Source: Chloroflexota bacterium (GTDB lineage Bacteria > Chloroflexota > Anaerolineae > B4-G1). From it: a DNA stretch of 5,132 bases. This document shows, in pieces, positions 4,846 to 5,132 of this stretch. The stretch lies in the NCBI GenBank assembly GCA_011046405.1, contig DSAR01000045.1:1-5132 (forward strand). The letters run 5' to 3'. A program made the translations under genes and the position numbers. Each line of letters begins with the position of its first letter. Positions within the stretch are counted from its first letter, which is position 1. Below the pieces are notes generated by a model. It made no database searches, had not been told where the DNA came from, and saw nothing but the letters and a program-made list of their open reading frames with translations.

Positions 4846-5132
4846 TTGAACGTGAGGCGCATAACTGTCATCGTCGGGTGGGTGATGAGCTTGATCTTGG
4901 CGTTTGGATTAGCAGCCTGTCAATCGGCGAAAATACCTGTGCCGGTGGGTGAAAGGGGGATGCTGTCCCCATCTCCTGGGCCGACGTCCGAGCCGGGGGT
5001 CGGGCCGACGTCGACGCCGACCGATACGCCGACGTCCATTCTCTCCGATACGCCGACTGTCACGTCGACGCCGACCGATACGCCCACCCCGACGCCGACG
5101 GACACGCCCACGGCCACCCCGACGCCGACGCC
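4846..5132 (+). CDS. Secreted lipoprotein with Thr/Pro-rich linker, 5' end only
   Basis: The frame starts with TTG at 4846 and is still open at the right edge, giving 95 codons. The N-terminus is a lipoprotein signal: a basic n-region (NVRR, residues 2-5), a hydrophobic core (about 6-21) and a lipobox LAAC with the lipidated cysteine at residue 25 (codon 4918-4920), followed by Q. The mature protein should be anchored to the outer face of the cytoplasmic membrane. After about 20 ordinary residues it becomes a Thr/Pro/Asp/Ser-rich linker from about residue 42 to the edge, with repeated TPTDTPT units. Such linkers usually carry an extracellular domain clear of the cell wall and may be glycosylated. 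The functional domain lies beyond the window, so its role is unknown (solute-binding, hydrolase and protease domains are all possible). It appears intact as far as visible. No clear promoter was found in the repeat-filled gap upstream. Confidence 0.8.
   Translation, partial: MNVRRITVIVGWVMSLILAFGLAACQSAKIPVPVGERGMLSPSPGPTSEPGVGPTSTPTDTPTSILSDTPTVTSTPTDTPTPTPTDTPTATPTPT
5008..5084 (+). repeat. Repeated coding units in the Thr/Pro linker
   Basis: A 23-nt unit starting ACGTCGACGCCGACCG is identical at 5008-5030 and 5062-5084, 54 bp (18 codons) apart, and both copies encode TSTPTDTP. Shorter ACGCC/GACGCC units continue to the window edge. Such codon-level repetition favours slippage, so linker length probably varies between strains and the assembly may be unreliable here. 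Confidence 0.75.

Noticed and set aside
4920..5117. Minus-strand frame encoding a Val-Gly-rich repeat protein (VGVSVGVDVG type)
   Set aside because: It is the antisense reading of the Thr/Pro-rich linker codons of the lipoprotein, which has a ribosome site, lipobox and start on the plus strand.

Overview
The window looks like high-GC DNA from a Chloroflexota bacterium (Anaerolineae-like), probably from a metagenome. This is inferred from three features: a secreted protein ending in an LPLVLR-type C-terminus, a lipoprotein with a long Thr-Pro-Asp linker (TPTDTPT units), and a GSDH propeller joined to PKD-type beta domains. I recall all three as common in that phylum. No rRNA or other formal taxonomic marker is present.

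Layout, left to right. Positions 1-188 hold an unassigned 3' end or intergenic DNA that includes a clean intrinsic terminator (145-169). An AT-rich gap then carries a strong extended -10 sigma70-type promoter (210-238). It drives a GTG-started integral-membrane GT39/ArnT-like glycosyltransferase (281-1699), which is split by one in-frame TGA at 734-736. Four bases downstream is a TTG-started GT2 processive (cellulose-synthase-like) glycosyltransferase (1704-2891). All its catalytic motifs are intact, but homologous sequence stops abruptly near 2810, after the first C-terminal membrane helix. From about 2813 to 4684, in a different frame, lies a secreted glucose/sorbosone dehydrogenase-like beta-propeller with PKD/Ig-like domains. 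It lacks its signal peptide and first blades. A 160-bp gap then holds a direct and inverted intergenic repeat family (4697-4832). Last is the 5' end of a TTG-started lipoprotein (4846 to beyond the window), which runs off the right edge.

The first two genes form one transcription unit for envelope glycan or surface polysaccharide synthesis: GT39 enzymes use lipid-linked sugars outside the membrane, and GT2 enzymes use nucleotide sugars inside. The dehydrogenase and lipoprotein are cell-surface or exported proteins. The main anomaly is that two genes are truncated back-to-back at one sharp junction near 2810, and a third carries an in-frame stop. This is either a real deletion scar in a decaying locus or a sequencing/assembly artefact, and the window alone cannot decide. 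I found no convincing new defence, mobile or regulatory system.
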